Shown: positions 38,560-49,663 of the stretch, in pieces
Position numbering within the stretch: the first letter of the stretch is position 1
Layout: every line of letters starts with the position of its first letter
Assembly: GCA_051453625.1 (NCBI GenBank)
Contig: JBOZIK010000001.1
Coordinates: 145,037,050-145,101,049 of the forward strand
Origin: Welwitschia mirabilis
Lineage: Eukaryota > Gnetophyta > Gnetopsida > Welwitschiales
Direction: 5' to 3'
DNA length: 64,000 bases
Notes under the pieces: generated by a model
Database searches by the model: none
Seen by the model: only the letters and a program-made list of their open reading frames with translations
Told to the model about the DNA's origin: nothing
Made by a program: the position numbers and the translations under genes

Positions 38560-39058
38560 AACTTCTCTAGTTATGTGCAAACACAGACATGATTTCGAAA
38601 TATGGTCCTATTGATTACATCTTTGACAAACAACATTGGAGGTCTGGTTGGAGGAACTATTGTGGTGATATTGATTTCCACTTTGTTGGTTGTGCTTTTG
38701 TTGATTACAATTGCAACCACCTTTGTTGTGGAGTGATTTTAATTCCTTATTGTGGGATAGATCATTAAATGTAGTTGGTTGAGATAATTGGAACTTCACT
38801 ATTTGAGTTTCCAACTTGTTATGAAGTTTTTCAAAAGAACAATATGTGGCAGGAGCACTAATAAAGCCAAAGATTCCAAGTCCAAGGCTATTAAAGACAT
38901 GTAAGGTAATATTATCAGTTGAAATAGAAGTGTCAATGAGAAAGAGTTCATTAGTAATGGACTTAATCAATTAGAAACACTTTGCAATTGGTTCGAAGCT
39001 ATGCTTCAGGGTGAGGCATCTTCTTGAGTTGCATCACACGATTGTCTTGAGAGGTTGG
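38560..39058 (-). pseudogene. Copia B gag, C-terminal part
   Basis: Begins with SQDNRVMQLK, continues with the open piece 38608-38970 (MIKSITNELFLIDTSIS..) and a Gln/Asn/His-rich linker (NQQSGNQYHHNSSSN), and ends in a CCHC knuckle CQRCNQ-x-DHISKSC interrupted by one stop. This is the UBN2-type gag of copia elements, which packages the element RNA. The sequence is cut at 39064 by the LTR of gypsy element C; the N-terminal part lies 14 kb away at 53047-53410. Confidence 0.7.
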
Positions 39059-39063
39059 CATTA

Positions 39064-39807
39064 TGATAAGCCAACATCTTGGAAATTATTTGGATGATGA
39101 AATTTAAATCAAGTAGTTAAAGGAAATAGGGCAAAAACATAAATTAGTTATAAAATGTGTAAATTGCAAATTATTAATAATGGACACATTAAAAGAGGAA
39201 TGAAATTAATAACTTATATTTATTATTAAATGTTCCATGTTTCTAATCATGATCTTCACTAGAGAGGGCTACTTAGCTAGATCAGCCAGGTTGTACTACC
39301 TTTAAGATCTAGTATGTGGAACCATGGGAAACCCAAACTAGCTTATTAAGGAGTTAGCCTATCTTATGAAATCCAATGCATGTCCCTCATCTAAACTAGA
39401 TAATCCCTTTTAACATTAACTGAAAGACATGAGAGTCTTTACATTTCTTCTCCTAGAGTTATATCTCTTAAATGATGATTACAACTTCCATCTAACTAAT
39501 GAGTCTTATCATCAATAATTTTAATAAATGGTTTGATTCATTANNNNNNNNNNNNNNNNNNNNNNNNNNNNNNNNNNNNNNNNNNNNNNNNNNNNNNNNN
39601 NNNNNNNNNNNNNNNNNNNNNNNNNNNNNNNNNNNNNNNNNNNAACTAATGAGTCTTATCATCAATAATTTTAATGAATGGTTTGATTCATTACTAATGA
39701 AAGTGAATTTGTTCTTAAATTAATGATTACATCATTATTTCAAAATAATTTTTTATAATGAAAAAGACACATAGCCATATTATTAACATTTGGATTTGTG
39801 GAATGCA
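39064..39807 (-). repeat. 3' LTR of gypsy C
   Basis: On the minus strand it starts TGCATTCCACAAATCC and ends GGCTTATCA. It is homologous to 52002-53041 over its whole readable length. One 100-N gap (39544-39643) lies inside, with a 50-bp overlap copy on each side (aactaatgagtcttatc..). Confidence 0.65.
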
Positions 39808-39850
39808 ATAGACTCATTCCCTTAAGCTTATATTTCATCCTCAAGCTATT
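39808..39850 (-). other. Polypurine tract of gypsy C
   Basis: The minus strand reads agcttgaggatgaaa..aagcttaagggaatgag directly upstream of the 3' LTR. This resembles the usual gypsy sequence CTTGAGGACAA..AAGGGGGGGAGAATG, which primes plus-strand DNA synthesis. Confidence 0.55.
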
Positions 39851-40299
39851 TTCTCTTCATAGAACTTCCTCGAGATCATGTTGTGCTTCCTCATAATCTG
39901 GATCTTCATCCACTTCTTCTATGTAAAGAGAATTATTAGTTTTCAAAAGAAAGACATTATTACATTCTTTTCCATTCTTAAATAAGTTAGAATAACTTGA
40001 TGCATATATTCCCTGGTTTTCCTAACTATGTCAATTGCAACGAGATTGTTCTACTACTCCTCTCAGTATTTTACCCCTTAATTTTCTTATCTCTTAAATA
40101 TTTAAGTTTTATAGGATTAATGATAAACGTAATGTTAGATCTTACCAAATTTTTCCTATCTATAGTATATTCATCATATTTTCTTAAATAATAAGATTTC
40201 AAGAGATGACATGAAAAACTATAGGAATTCTATTCCCACCTTCGGGAAGACTATGTTTATAAGTCAAATTTCCTGTTCTTTTAATTATAGAAAATGATT

Positions 40300-40960
40300 C
40301 CCATCTTTAATAATGATCTCTTAGGTTTGACTCATGGTGACACTTGATCTCTAACCAAAAAGATGTAGTGCAAATATTTGAGATCATAATACCTTTTGTA
40401 CCTACCTTAAGTTGTTTGCGATTGTCTTTGAACTTCCTTTATAGTTTCTTCCATTCTTTGTATCTCTTCTCCTTGTCTGTTTTCTATTTGAAAGGGTCAA
40501 ACCAAGTAATTAGAGTAAAATAATTTATTCTATACATGACTTCAAATGGAGAATATTAGATAGGAATTTGATAGCATTAATTATATGTGAATTTATCTAA
40601 GTGTAAATATTCCTTCATCTTCTTAATTTGCATAAAATATAAATACATAGAATGTCTTTGAGTCTATGATTCATGCATTTTGTCTAGTCATTTATCTTTG
40701 GCTAAGAAATTGTACTAAATAAGCCTTGACCATTGAGTTGGCTAAAGAAGTCTTACCCAAAAATTAAGATGAATTTTGGATTTCTATAAGAATAATGGCT
40801 ATGAAGGTGCCATGCAATGTCAAGACTAGTTTTACAAAATGACTAGTAACTTCTTCTTTAATGGTAGTGGTTTTTGTTGGAATGAAATGGGTAATATTTG
40901 TTAACTTGCCTATACATATACAATAATTACATCATGTTTTTATTTGTTTTAGGCTCTCGT
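40300..40960 (-). pseudogene. Gypsy C integrase, C-terminal remnant
   Basis: Minus-strand text includes SRLEVKRDNHDFHH (decayed catalytic-core start), then LHLDKFTYN and YSPFEVMYRINYF (rc of 40517-40556), the gypsy hallmark AEFAYNxxxHxSTxxSPFEVxYG. Next is a decayed GPYxIxxxxGxNxFxLxLP-like module ending in IPIVFHVI (family LHPVFHVSLL). Many stops. This is the strand-transfer enzyme of the element, dead here. Confidence 0.6.
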
Positions 40961-41689
40961 ATGATGAAAATCATGGTTATCTCTCTTCACTTCCAATCTA
41001 CTACTCCTAGAGGCTTTGAAAATTTAGTAGGATTTTCTTATTCTAATTTGACTTGCTAGAAAATTGAACACACTTTTACAAAGCCCTTTGTTTCAAAATT
41101 CCTTTCCTGCTAGTAGTACTATATCCTAATAACAAAATAGGTATTTGAAAATCTAGAATGATTAACATATGGAATTTCATAAGCTTCTTTAAGGAGTTGA
41201 TTTTACTAGGAACCTATGGGTATAGACACTCTTCCCTTTTCTCATTTGTATTCCATCTAATGTGATCATGTAAAGAGGATCAACTTATTATTTTACTAGT
41301 TTTTCCATACTTCCTTGAAAACTTCCTCTTAAGGTATTTTCTCATTGATCTTCTTAGCCATTTTAAAATTCATGGTACAAACAAGCATACACCACATGTA
41401 ACAGATGGGGTCTACAACTTTATTATCTTTACTAGTGGCATATTTAGTATTGAATTCATATTTAGCTAATAATTTCATTTAGTGTATTTATTACATATTT
41501 ACAAGAGACTACTTCTACAAATATTCTCAACTTTTTAGATTAAATTTTAAATAAAATTTATCTATTAGAAGATAATGTCTCCAAAATTTTAGGGTGTGGA
41601 TATTTGTAATAATCTCAATCCATATACTAGATAATTCCATTTTTGTTTCTTTACTTTCTTTGAATCATATGTAATTACTTAGTCATCTT

Positions 41690-41830
41690 GCATCAATATT
41701 TATTATTAATGATTTTCTTTTTTAATTAATGATAGTTTATCCACTACCTAAGGGGTCCATCCTTTTTCTTCATAAATAGAGGACTCTTTAAGAGGATACA
41801 CTTGCTCCAGTTTTGTTTTCATTTATTAGT
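41690..41830 (-). pseudogene. Gypsy C reverse transcriptase, N-terminal remnant
   Basis: Reads SPLFMKKKDGPLR, a stop, then INYH, matching [23 protein letters not shown]. KKKDG is at about 41757-41770 on the minus strand. The catalytic YxDD part was not found, so the domain is truncated. Confidence 0.6.
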
Positions 41831-42159
41831 TCTTTGCTTTGTAACTTTAGCTCTTTTGATTTTATAACTAAGAACCTATAGGGGGCACTAGATAATCATT
41901 TAGCTCTTAGCATTAATTTGATCATGTGTTCTACCATGCTTTTTAGTTGTTGACCATTTGGTAGCCTAATCTCTTGTTTTGTTGTAACTAAAGCATAAAA
42001 CACTTGTGCTTTCTTTAATGCTTTCCTTATTTTCTAGTTTTTGGAAAATAGAATCTGCTTCTTATTTTCTTCCCTTTTAAGATCCTGTCTCTGACAAAGT
42101 AGAAATTAAAAAAGAGCTAGCTTAGAAAGAAGTAATGATGTCAAATGTTTCCAAAAAAT

Positions 42160-42450
42160 AATTCCTAAAATTACATCATATTTGTGAATATTGAAAACAT
42201 AAATTTTAACCTTAAATAGTAAATCAATAATTTCTACTATGAGATTTGCATAATACCAACATTGTGTAATGATGTTCTTCCCAACTATCTTAACCTTATA
42301 ACTTTATTCTTTGATTATTTTATTTCTAAATTTTTCTATGATTCTAGAAGAAACATAATTATCACTTGCATTATAATCAATTAAAAACAAAACAAATCTA
42401 TTTTTTAGAAAGCCTCTAATTACTAATAAAAAATTAATTTTTAATAAAAC
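42160..42450 (-). pseudogene. Gypsy C aspartic protease remnant
   Basis: The minus frame reads LIDYNASDNYVSSRIIEKF, matching the family's LIDSGASHNFIS with the catalytic D kept but SG/CG changed to YN. A DVILGI motif (family DVILGMDWL) follows near 42175. The protease normally cleaves the gag-pol precursor; the active-site change and a few stops show it is dead. Confidence 0.6.
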
Positions 42451-42639
42451 TTCTTTAATGGCCACAAAATAGTCGTTTATTTGGTTATTGTTATCCTTAT
42501 TATGGAGATACGACTTGACTTTGATTTGTTTCCTTCTCCTTCTTTAAATTCTTTTTCATTATGTGTTCATTTTTATATGCAAATATGGCAAATTAGAGGT
42601 ATCCTATATTATATGGTCTACTATGTCTACAAAAATTGT

Positions 42640-43573
42640 AAATATTAGGTTGTAGAATGTCCTAAGGCTTTTGTTAATAACTAATACTAGTGTCCATGTG
42701 AGCATTCATCATGAGATGCTATTCCACTTTAGTGTAATATTTGGCCCTTCTATATGCTTCTTACAGAGATACTTATTCAAGGGAACATACTAGACTATGT
42801 AATCTCAGTGGAAGAATACTAATAAAATTATTGACTAACTCTTCGAGATCTCTATAATGTTGGAACTTTGCTGATTGTTGAAACTTCTCTTAATTTTCAT
42901 CTAAGATTTTTCTTCCAGAATGTTCGTCTTTAAATTGCATTCATTCATCTTTGATAAAATAGTCAAGCATGAAAGATTTAAGGAATTCATTTGTGGAATA
43001 AATCTAATCAATCCAATGATTCCTTGTTATGCTAAGTCTATTTGGTCATGTTACTGCATCCCCTGTTAAGAACATTTCAGTTATTAGTTTTAACATTCTT
43101 TAGTTAACAATGATTTTTAATGTACTAACGCCATTTTAAAACATTCTCATCATATCTTCATATTCCTGTACATATTTTGATCAATACATTTTTTATTTAA
43201 TCTTGAAGGTGCCTTTCTTTGATTGATTGGTTTTATACTTCTTCATGTGAACCATGAATTCAACTCTTACACTCATAGATATGCCTACTAATTTCTCTAA
43301 ATTCTTTAGGACTAGCAAATTCTTGTGTGGATTGTTGTATAATGCCATTAATCATTTCATTACATGCTTATGTGGAATCATGTACCTTCACTCTAAGGAA
43401 CTACATGGGTTTCTCCTAGATCATTCCTTCTAAAACTCATAAAATAGAGTCAGGGTTATCATTGCCTTATTTTGAAAGGCCTCAACATTTATGTAATGAA
43501 CTTCAAATTCATGATAAACTTTGTCAATCCTCTATTTATGATCATTGACATAGTTGTTCATATAGTCTTTCAT
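42640..43573 (-). pseudogene. Gypsy C gag-like remnant
   Basis: From a Met at 43573 (MKDYMNNYVNDHK) the minus strand reads a long gag-like frame with stops and a few shifts. Pieces include QHYRDLEELVNNFI and AYRRAKYYTKVEYHLM, typical of the Retrotrans_gag helical domain. A decayed Cys/His-poor end lies where a zinc knuckle would sit. Its position between LTR side and protease agrees. Confidence 0.45.
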
Positions 43574-43869
43574 GATTCACCAATGTATGAATTACTGAGA
43601 TGCCATGCACTTTGGATAGTTTTCTACTTCCTTTTTTACAATAATTAATATGGTTACCTAAGTCTTATAAGTTAGAACTCATAAAAACTAATAACAACTA
43701 TTACATTTATTATTGAAAATGATGAAAATTAACAATCCTAAAGTAACTAAAGGAGTGATTTGATTTTTTTAGTAAAAATAACTAAAATAGATAATCTCAT
43801 GCTAATTTGAAGAATAGGTTGTTTTTCCTTATCATGAAAGTTTGGGTTAGTTCTGAAATTTAAAATTCC

Positions 43870-44260
43870 TCTTTAATTTAAACCATGGCATCCTATACTA
43901 AGTGTACAAGGTCCATTTCAAATTCATAACACCATATAGTCTTCAATTAATGATGATGGTGGTTTTTATTGATTGTACGAGGTCTAGGCTAGATCAATGT
44001 GGTCCTATAATCATCAAGTCAAAATCATGATGCCACATACTGACTATACAAGGTGTAGTTCAAATTCATGGTGTTCTATAATTATCAAGCTAGAACCATG
44101 ATGTACTATACTAATTGTACAGGGTTTATTTTAGATCCATTATTTCCTATAATCATCAAGTTAGGATCCTGATGCCCTATACTAATTGTATGGAATCCAT
44201 AACACCCTATAGTCATTAAGCTAGAATTATGATTTTCATACTGATTATATAAGGTCAAAA
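43870..44260 (+). repeat. Degenerate tandem repeat, block 1
   Basis: About five imperfect units of roughly 71 bp, each made of two sub-units that begin catgatgccctata: one continues ctaattgtacaaggtct, the other gtcatcaagttagaat. The same array resumes at 45590-45725 and recurs at 48490-49080. It is probably the U3 part of an LTR, interrupted at 44270 by a LINE fragment. Confidence 0.65.
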
Positions 44261-44289
44261 TTTCTTTGTGAAATAAATCTCCAACCCAC

Positions 44290-45560
44290 TTAAGTAGCTA
44301 AGCATATAAACTAGTTGAATCTATTGCTTTTTCATTAGCTAATGTATTGATGCCAGCTAAAACTTCTTCAAAAGTAAATTGCAAATGATTTTGATAATTA
44401 ATAATAGAGCTTTTCTCACCTATGTCTGAAGAAAATTTTTTGTAAAAATTACACATTGCAGAAATAGAAAGATTTACAATTGAGGATTCTCGGTGTTGCA
44501 AAGAATTCCAAAATTTCTTGGGAACTTTTTTGATCATGCAAATGAAATGTTCTTATTCATCTTTGATAAACTGTCTCTTTTTTACTTCTAACCAAGATTT
44601 TNNNNNNNNNNNNNNNNNNNNNNNNNNNNNNNNNNNNNNNNNNNNNNNNNNNNNNNNNNNNNNNNNNNNNNNNNNNNNNNNNNNNNNNNNNNNNNNNNNN
44701 NNNNNNNNNNNNNNNNNNNNNNNNNNNNNNNNNNNNNNNNNNNNNNNNNNNNNNNNNNNNNNNNNNNNNNNNNNNNNNNNNNNNNNNNNNNNNNNNNNNN
44801 NNNNNNNNNNNNNNNNNNNNNNNNNNNNNNNNNNNNNNNNNNNNNNNNNNNNNNNNNNNNNNNNNNNNNNNNNNNNNNNNNNNNNNNNNNNNNNNNNNNN
44901 NNNNNNNNNNNNNNNNNNNNNNNNNNNNNNNNNNNNNNNNNNNNNNNNNNNNNNNNNNNNNNNNNNNNNNNNNNNNNNNNNNNNNNNNNNNNNNNNNNNN
45001 NNNNNNNNNNNNNNNNNNNNNNNNNNNNNNNNNNNNNNNNNNNNNNNNNNNNNNNNNNNNNNNNNNNNNNNNNNNNNNNNNNNNNNNNNNNNNNNNNNNN
45101 NNNNNNNNNNNNNNNNNNNNNNNNNNNNNNNNNNNNNNNNNNNNNNNNNNNNNNNNNNNNNNNNNNNNNNNNNNNNNNNNNNNNNNNNNNNNNNNNNNNN
45201 NNNNNNNNNNNNNNNNNNNNNNNNNNNNNNNNNNNNNNNNNNNNNNNNNNNNNNNNNNNNNNNNNNNNNNNNNNNNNNNNNNNNNNNNNGTGTTGCAAAG
45301 AATTCCTAAATTTCTTGGGAAATTTTTTGATCATGCAAATGAAATGTTCTTATTCATCTTTGATAAACTATCTCTTTTTTACTTCTAACCAAGATTTTGT
45401 ATCTTTTTGTTATTACTTCCCTTTGATCTCTATCTACTGTTTTAGTATTTATTCTTGCATTTATGCATTCATTATCAAACGAGTAATTTTAAGTGCATTG
45501 AATTTTTCCTTTAGAAGTTTTGGTAGCTGCATTCAGTAGAATTTCTTCGAAATTTTTAGT
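44290..45560 (-). pseudogene. LINE fragment inside the tandem array
   Basis: Reading leftward on the minus strand: TKSWLEVKKR and then KKFPKKFRNSLQH (45334 end) or KKVPKKFWNSLQHRESSIV (44537 end), then LQFTFEEVLAGINTLANEKA near 44320-44370. This matches the segment between endonuclease and RT of plant LINEs (..NPKxFWxxLQxRE..FTxEEVxxGIxxLxxxKAxD). The left piece is open for 79 codons. The gap 44602-45289 is flanked by a 109-bp overlap (44492-44601 versus 45290-45398), so the fragment is probably continuous in reality. Confidence 0.6.
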
Positions 45561-45589
45561 TTGTCTTTGAGATTCCCATAGACTTTGTA

Positions 45590-45725
45590 CAACCGATTTA
45601 AATTCATGACACTATATGGAAACCAAATCAAAACCATGACATTTTAACTAACTTTACAAGATCTAGATCAAATCGATGATGCTTCATATACATCAAATCA
45701 AAATCATGGTACTACATAATGAATA
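45590..45725 (+). repeat. Degenerate tandem repeat, block 2
   Basis: Continuation of the array of 43870-44260 after the LINE fragment: units aattcatgacactatatgg.., catgacattttaactaac.., gatgatgcttcatatac.. and catggtactacataatg. The U5-like end of an LTR follows. Confidence 0.55.
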
Positions 45726-45920
45726 AATAATTGCTAAGGTTTGTATGCACACCATGGTCCTATGCTTAAAGGGATGTGAAAACCCTAGTGAAGTCCTAAA
45801 GATGTGCTTGCCTCTATAAACAAGCTCTTTAATGTAATGAGAATGGAGAACATTTTTGAAAAATTAAAGTTTTCATTTTGAAAAATCTTACTCATGTTCT
45901 TGCTCTTCTATTTCCTAACA
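45726..45920 (+). repeat. LTR 3' end of element D with TATA box
   Basis: A TATA box (tataaa, 45815-45820) lies about 100 bp before the LTR end ..tttcctaaca at 45920, which is followed three bases later by a primer-binding site. It resembles the LTR at 33900-34044 in the stretch around cctagtgaa..gcttgcct.tataaa. Confidence 0.55.
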
Positions 45921-45923
45921 AGA

Positions 45924-45935
45924 GGTATCAGAGCC
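45924..45935 (+). other. Primer-binding site of element D
   Basis: ggtatcagagcc, complementary to the 3' end of initiator-Met tRNA as in most plant copia and many gypsy elements. It marks the start of minus-strand DNA synthesis for an element transcribed on the plus strand. Confidence 0.65.
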
Positions 45936-47120
45936 TTGGAGCCTTTCTTGGAGTGCCTTGTGGCCTCTATCTTAGCTTAGAGTCTTGGCGTTTCTAAGGG
46001 CTCTCTTTGGGCCTTCTATAGGACCTCTTTGGGCTTCTTTCTAGCTCTTTTTAAGCCTTTCTGGGCCCCTTTTGGCTCTCTGTTGGGTCTCCCTCAAAAC
46101 CTCTTTCAAAATCCTTGTTGGCATTTTCTTTATCATTTTGTATGTTTTTAAACGGAGTCTGTTCCTTTTTTCAAAGAAAATGTTTTGCCTTTTAAAAGGG
46201 ATTTTTTTAAAGATACCGGGTGCTCACTGTTATGGGTCTTTAGAGCAGAGTGGGTCTTCTTTTTTGCCATGTATCAACTTTGAATTGACCGGTACTTAAC
46301 CTTTCCCTCAAGTAACTTTATCTTAACAGAGTTTCTCAGCAATAGTTTGGTGATTTGCTGTTTGCTGCCATGGCTGCTTTTGACTACTGTTGTGGCCCAC
46401 TTGTTGGAGACAGCATTTGCTGTGAAAGACTTTTGAGACTAGATCCGTAAGTACACTTCATGTGTCTCCGCCTCTTAAGGTAGCTTTCCTGTCAAGCCTC
46501 CTTTTCTGGGTCTGCAGAATCAGATAGATTGTAACTGGAGCAAAGAATTGTTAAGAATCGAGGTGGAATTGAAGAGGCTCGGATCCGTACCTTCCACCAG
46601 TCTGCCTGTTGCTATTGCGTGCTCTGTTGCTGGCCTGCAACTAGCCCGCCTACAGTCACATGTCTCTGACCAGCCAACCTGTGCTTTCCCTGCAACCGGT
46701 CCACCTACCTTTGCCTATAACTCTATGTCATTCTGCGCCGATTCGTGCCTCCCTGTGCTCACATGCTGTCATGCGCTGCCTCCCGCTACCAGCTGCGCTC
46801 TTGACTGCAGCTGCCTGTGTGCACCTTGTGGCCCGCGGCTCCTTCTTCCGTTGTCACTGCTGCCTGCTAGTAACTACTCCACTCCTGTTCTCCATACCGA
46901 TTTCTTACTTTTGGCCGCTGTTTCTGTCCCACCGAGCTCCTTAAACTGCTGTCTGCAATCCGCCATTGACACGCTTAGCCTGCAACTACTTGTCCATTCC
47001 CTGGTCTACTCCCTGGTCCACTTTCTGAAAGCAGTCAGCTATGCTTCCCGGTCTGTTGCAGGCATTTTCGCACTCACTTAGTAGAATGTTTATTATAAGC
47101 ACTATGAGTTTAGTTTCACG
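45936..47120 (+). other. GC- and pyrimidine-rich leader of element D
   Basis: This is the GC-richest DNA outside the glycosyltransferase gene. The first part is built of degenerate ggcctct / tttgggcctt / gctctt words. The second (46550-47080) is full of cctgc and ctgcctg words. The 177-codon plus frame here (46548-47081) is Cys/Leu/Ser/Pro-rich and reads as translated repeat, not a known protein. Probably a non-coding leader of an LTR element. Confidence 0.4.
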
Positions 47121-47230
47121 AGCTGCTGGCTTGGCGCAGTCGTGAAGGCTGTTTCCTGCCACCCAACAGATTCAAGCCCAAAAGTGTAACAAAATATGCT
47201 TTTTAAATTTGTGTTGGTTGTTTGTGACTA
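47120..47230 (+). mobile_element. Possible tRNA-derived SINE head
   Basis: An internal RNA polymerase III promoter is suggested by an A-box-like ttggcgcagtcgtgaa (47131-47146) and a B-box-like agattcaagccc (47168-47179), spaced as in tRNA-derived plant SINEs. No cloverleaf can be folded by eye, and no 3' tail or target duplication was identified. Confidence 0.35.
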
Positions 47231-47332
47231 GTGCACATTTGATTTGTGCTAGAAATTGCTCAGTCCTGTGCACATGCAGTTTACCTAGTCATTGTCTAGT
47301 TTTTAGCTCTGTTTTGTGCACATGCTCAGGTT

Positions 47333-47710
47333 TATGCTTTTTTTGTTTTTTGAGGTGTTTAAGCTATTTCTTGGTTTTTTTGGATATATTTTCAAAGTTG
47401 TAAAGCCAAAACTCATTTTTTTGGTGATCAGATCAAGTTGCAATGTTGAGCAAGATCCTTGATTTGATTTTTTTGACCTCTTTTTCTTACTTTTTGAGCT
47501 TATATTTTTACTCTTTTTGAGTTTTTTTTTTGAGATTTTTGGCATTTCTTTCAATATTGTAAGCCAAATCTCTCTCATCAAGTCAAGTTGGGATGTGAAG
47601 TAAGTCCCTTAACTTGATTTTCTCTTTCTCTTAGAGTCTTTTTTGTAATTTGGATACATTAAACTAAGTTGAATGGAGAGCAAGATCCACTGAGCTTAGC
47701 TATACGAGAA
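47333..47710 (+). repeat. T-rich degenerate tandem repeat
   Basis: Two to three diverged copies of a 170-180 bp unit: a T-rich run, then caaagttgtaaagccaaaactc / caatattgtaagccaaatctc, then atcaagttg..gatg..aagatcc / aagtccc, then ttgattt and a new T-run. A third partial copy follows at 47640-47700. Part of the non-coding interior of element D. Confidence 0.5.
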
Positions 47711-48480
47711 TCAATTCCTTTTTTTTTTGCTATGTATTAGTCTTTTGATTTTTTTCACACTTCATAATTTTATTAATCATGCTTAAGTAAAGTAATAAAA
47801 AGGGAGTTACCTTTTACCCCTTAAAACACTTAACATTTTTACTAGCAATAAGTTTTTCTTGGTAGTGGGCATGGGAAGCCTTACATAGACAGAGATACGT
47901 GTTAGGCTTGACGTTACATGTTGGATCCTATTATGCAGTCTTAATTGCCATAACTATAAGTTTGGGCCATATGAAGAGTCGTGTCTCTCTTAAGTGGAAA
48001 CATGCTAGGCACCCTAAGATCCACGTTCCTGTGTGCATGTTAGTAATCGAGGGTATATTGGGTAAAGGATGAAGGGATAATGGTAGGATCTACGTGGATT
48101 GCATCACCAAGTAAGATAGGTTTAATAAAATTTAAAATTTACTGAGTCCAAATATGGGTAGGCCACTGACATTTTATGATACTCCCCCTTAAGAGCGATA
48201 TATAGTTGAGGTAATCGAAACCCCATGATGACTTGGAAGCCCCACTGACATGCTTCACATTTTGTCTTTTTACTTTCTTTGGAGATAAGGGTACTATACT
48301 TGGAGAGGACATTACAACTACTCAGATTTAGGAGAAGGCTTTAAAATTGTCCAACTTTAGCATTTTCATCACTTAATAATCAATTTAGGCTATCTGCATT
48401 AAAATCTACCTTGCTCACATTAAGAAGTTTTAAACAAAGTATCTTTCTTTTCTTTCTCATGTGCATAGGTTCTCGCTTCC
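47711..48480 (+). other. Non-coding interior of element D
   Basis: Sequence of mixed composition without coding potential on either strand. Several purine-rich words occur near its end (ggagataagggt, ggagaggac; 48281-48310) and could be a polypurine tract before a following LTR. No domain recognised. Confidence 0.35.
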
Positions 48481-48489
48481 TTGTGACAA

Positions 48490-49080
48490 TACATCAAATC
48501 AGAGTCATGATGCCTTATCATGACTATATAATGTCTAGTTTAGATTAGAATCACAGTAAGTTATACTGATTATACGAGGTCTGGGTTATATCTATGATGG
48601 CTTACAGTGACCAAATCAAAACTTTAATGCCTTATACTAACTATATAAAGTCAAATTTAGACCCATGATATCCTATAGTTATACAATTGGAATCATGGCC
48701 TTCTATACTAAGTTAATAACTTTTCATTGATTCAGATTCAAAACCATGGCATCCTAGAATAAGTTGATAACTTTTCATTAACTTACATTTAAAATCATGA
48801 TGCCTTATACTAAGTTGATAAGTAAGCTCCTACAGACTTAGCTTTAGAATCATGTTTCCATATATTAAGTTAACATCCTTATAAGAACTCAGGTTTAGAA
48901 TAATGGTATCCTATGCTAAGTTCATAACCTTCCATGGATGCAAATTTAAAATCACTATTTCTAATATTGAATCAACAATCTCACATTGATTTAAATTTAG
49001 AACCATAATGTTATATATAGAGTCTATGATCTTTTATAGACTCAGATTCAAAAATGTGGTGTCGATAATAAGTTAATGAT
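48490..49080 (+). repeat. Degenerate tandem repeat, block 3
   Basis: The first units have the 71-bp two-part structure of block 1. From about 48690 the period becomes about 51 bp (aatcatgatgccttatactaagttgataac..cattgactcagattt). About ten units in total. This may be the U3 of the 3' LTR of element D. The matching R-U5 end (as at 45726-45920) was not found after it. Confidence 0.6.
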
Positions 49081-49660
49081 CAAATAATTTACTTCTAAGG
49101 GTTATGTTAGTTAATAATCAAGATTAAATTAATACTTTAATCAAATGCCAATTTGGTTATTCATTCATATCACTTTACTGTCACTTAACTAAAGCACAAC
49201 ATTCCTATTTCTGCTATAAAAGAAGATGAGGTGATTCTTTTTACTACGTTTCATCGTTTTCTCTTACTTTTTTCCAAGGTAATTTTTCACCTTTTCCCTT
49301 CTTGTCTTTTGTATTTTTACTTAGCTATCATTAGTCCTTCTTATTGATTCATATCCTCCTAATATTTTTTATTTTCATAAAGATTAAGATTGTTAAGATT
49401 TCTAGAGCTCTTCAAGCCCTCCCTCTTCAAAAATTTATCTTCTTCAAGTTTTTTATATATGTCTCCACATAAAAATTTTTCAAACATCAAATGAATTAAT
49501 TGCAACTTGTGGTTTGTAAATGAAGAATAATCTAACTTGTTAAACCAATCTAAGTTTGAATGAATATTAGAGTTAAAATTATCTAACATCCTTTGCATCC
49601 CTTATTTCAATTTTATGCTGGTAAAAGTTCACATAAATCTTGATTATATACATGTTTTAT
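49081..49660. other. Leader-like stretch with TATA word
   Basis: A TATA-like word (gctataaaagaag, about 49213-49225) is followed by a pyrimidine-rich stretch, as in a promoter plus leader on the plus strand. The 79-codon minus frame at 49359-49598 has no recognised domain. Confidence 0.3.
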
Positions 49661-49663
49661 TTT

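Noticed and set aside
46548-47081. 177-codon plus frame rich in Cys, Leu, Ser and Pro
   Set aside because: Its text follows degenerate cctgc/ctgcctg repeats in a retroelement leader; no domain or conserved pattern is seen.
47120-47190. A functional tRNA gene
   Set aside because: Only A- and B-box-like words are present; no acceptor stem or cloverleaf can be paired by eye.
47303-47581. 92-codon minus frame rich in Lys and Ser
   Set aside because: It is the translation of a T-rich tandem repeat.
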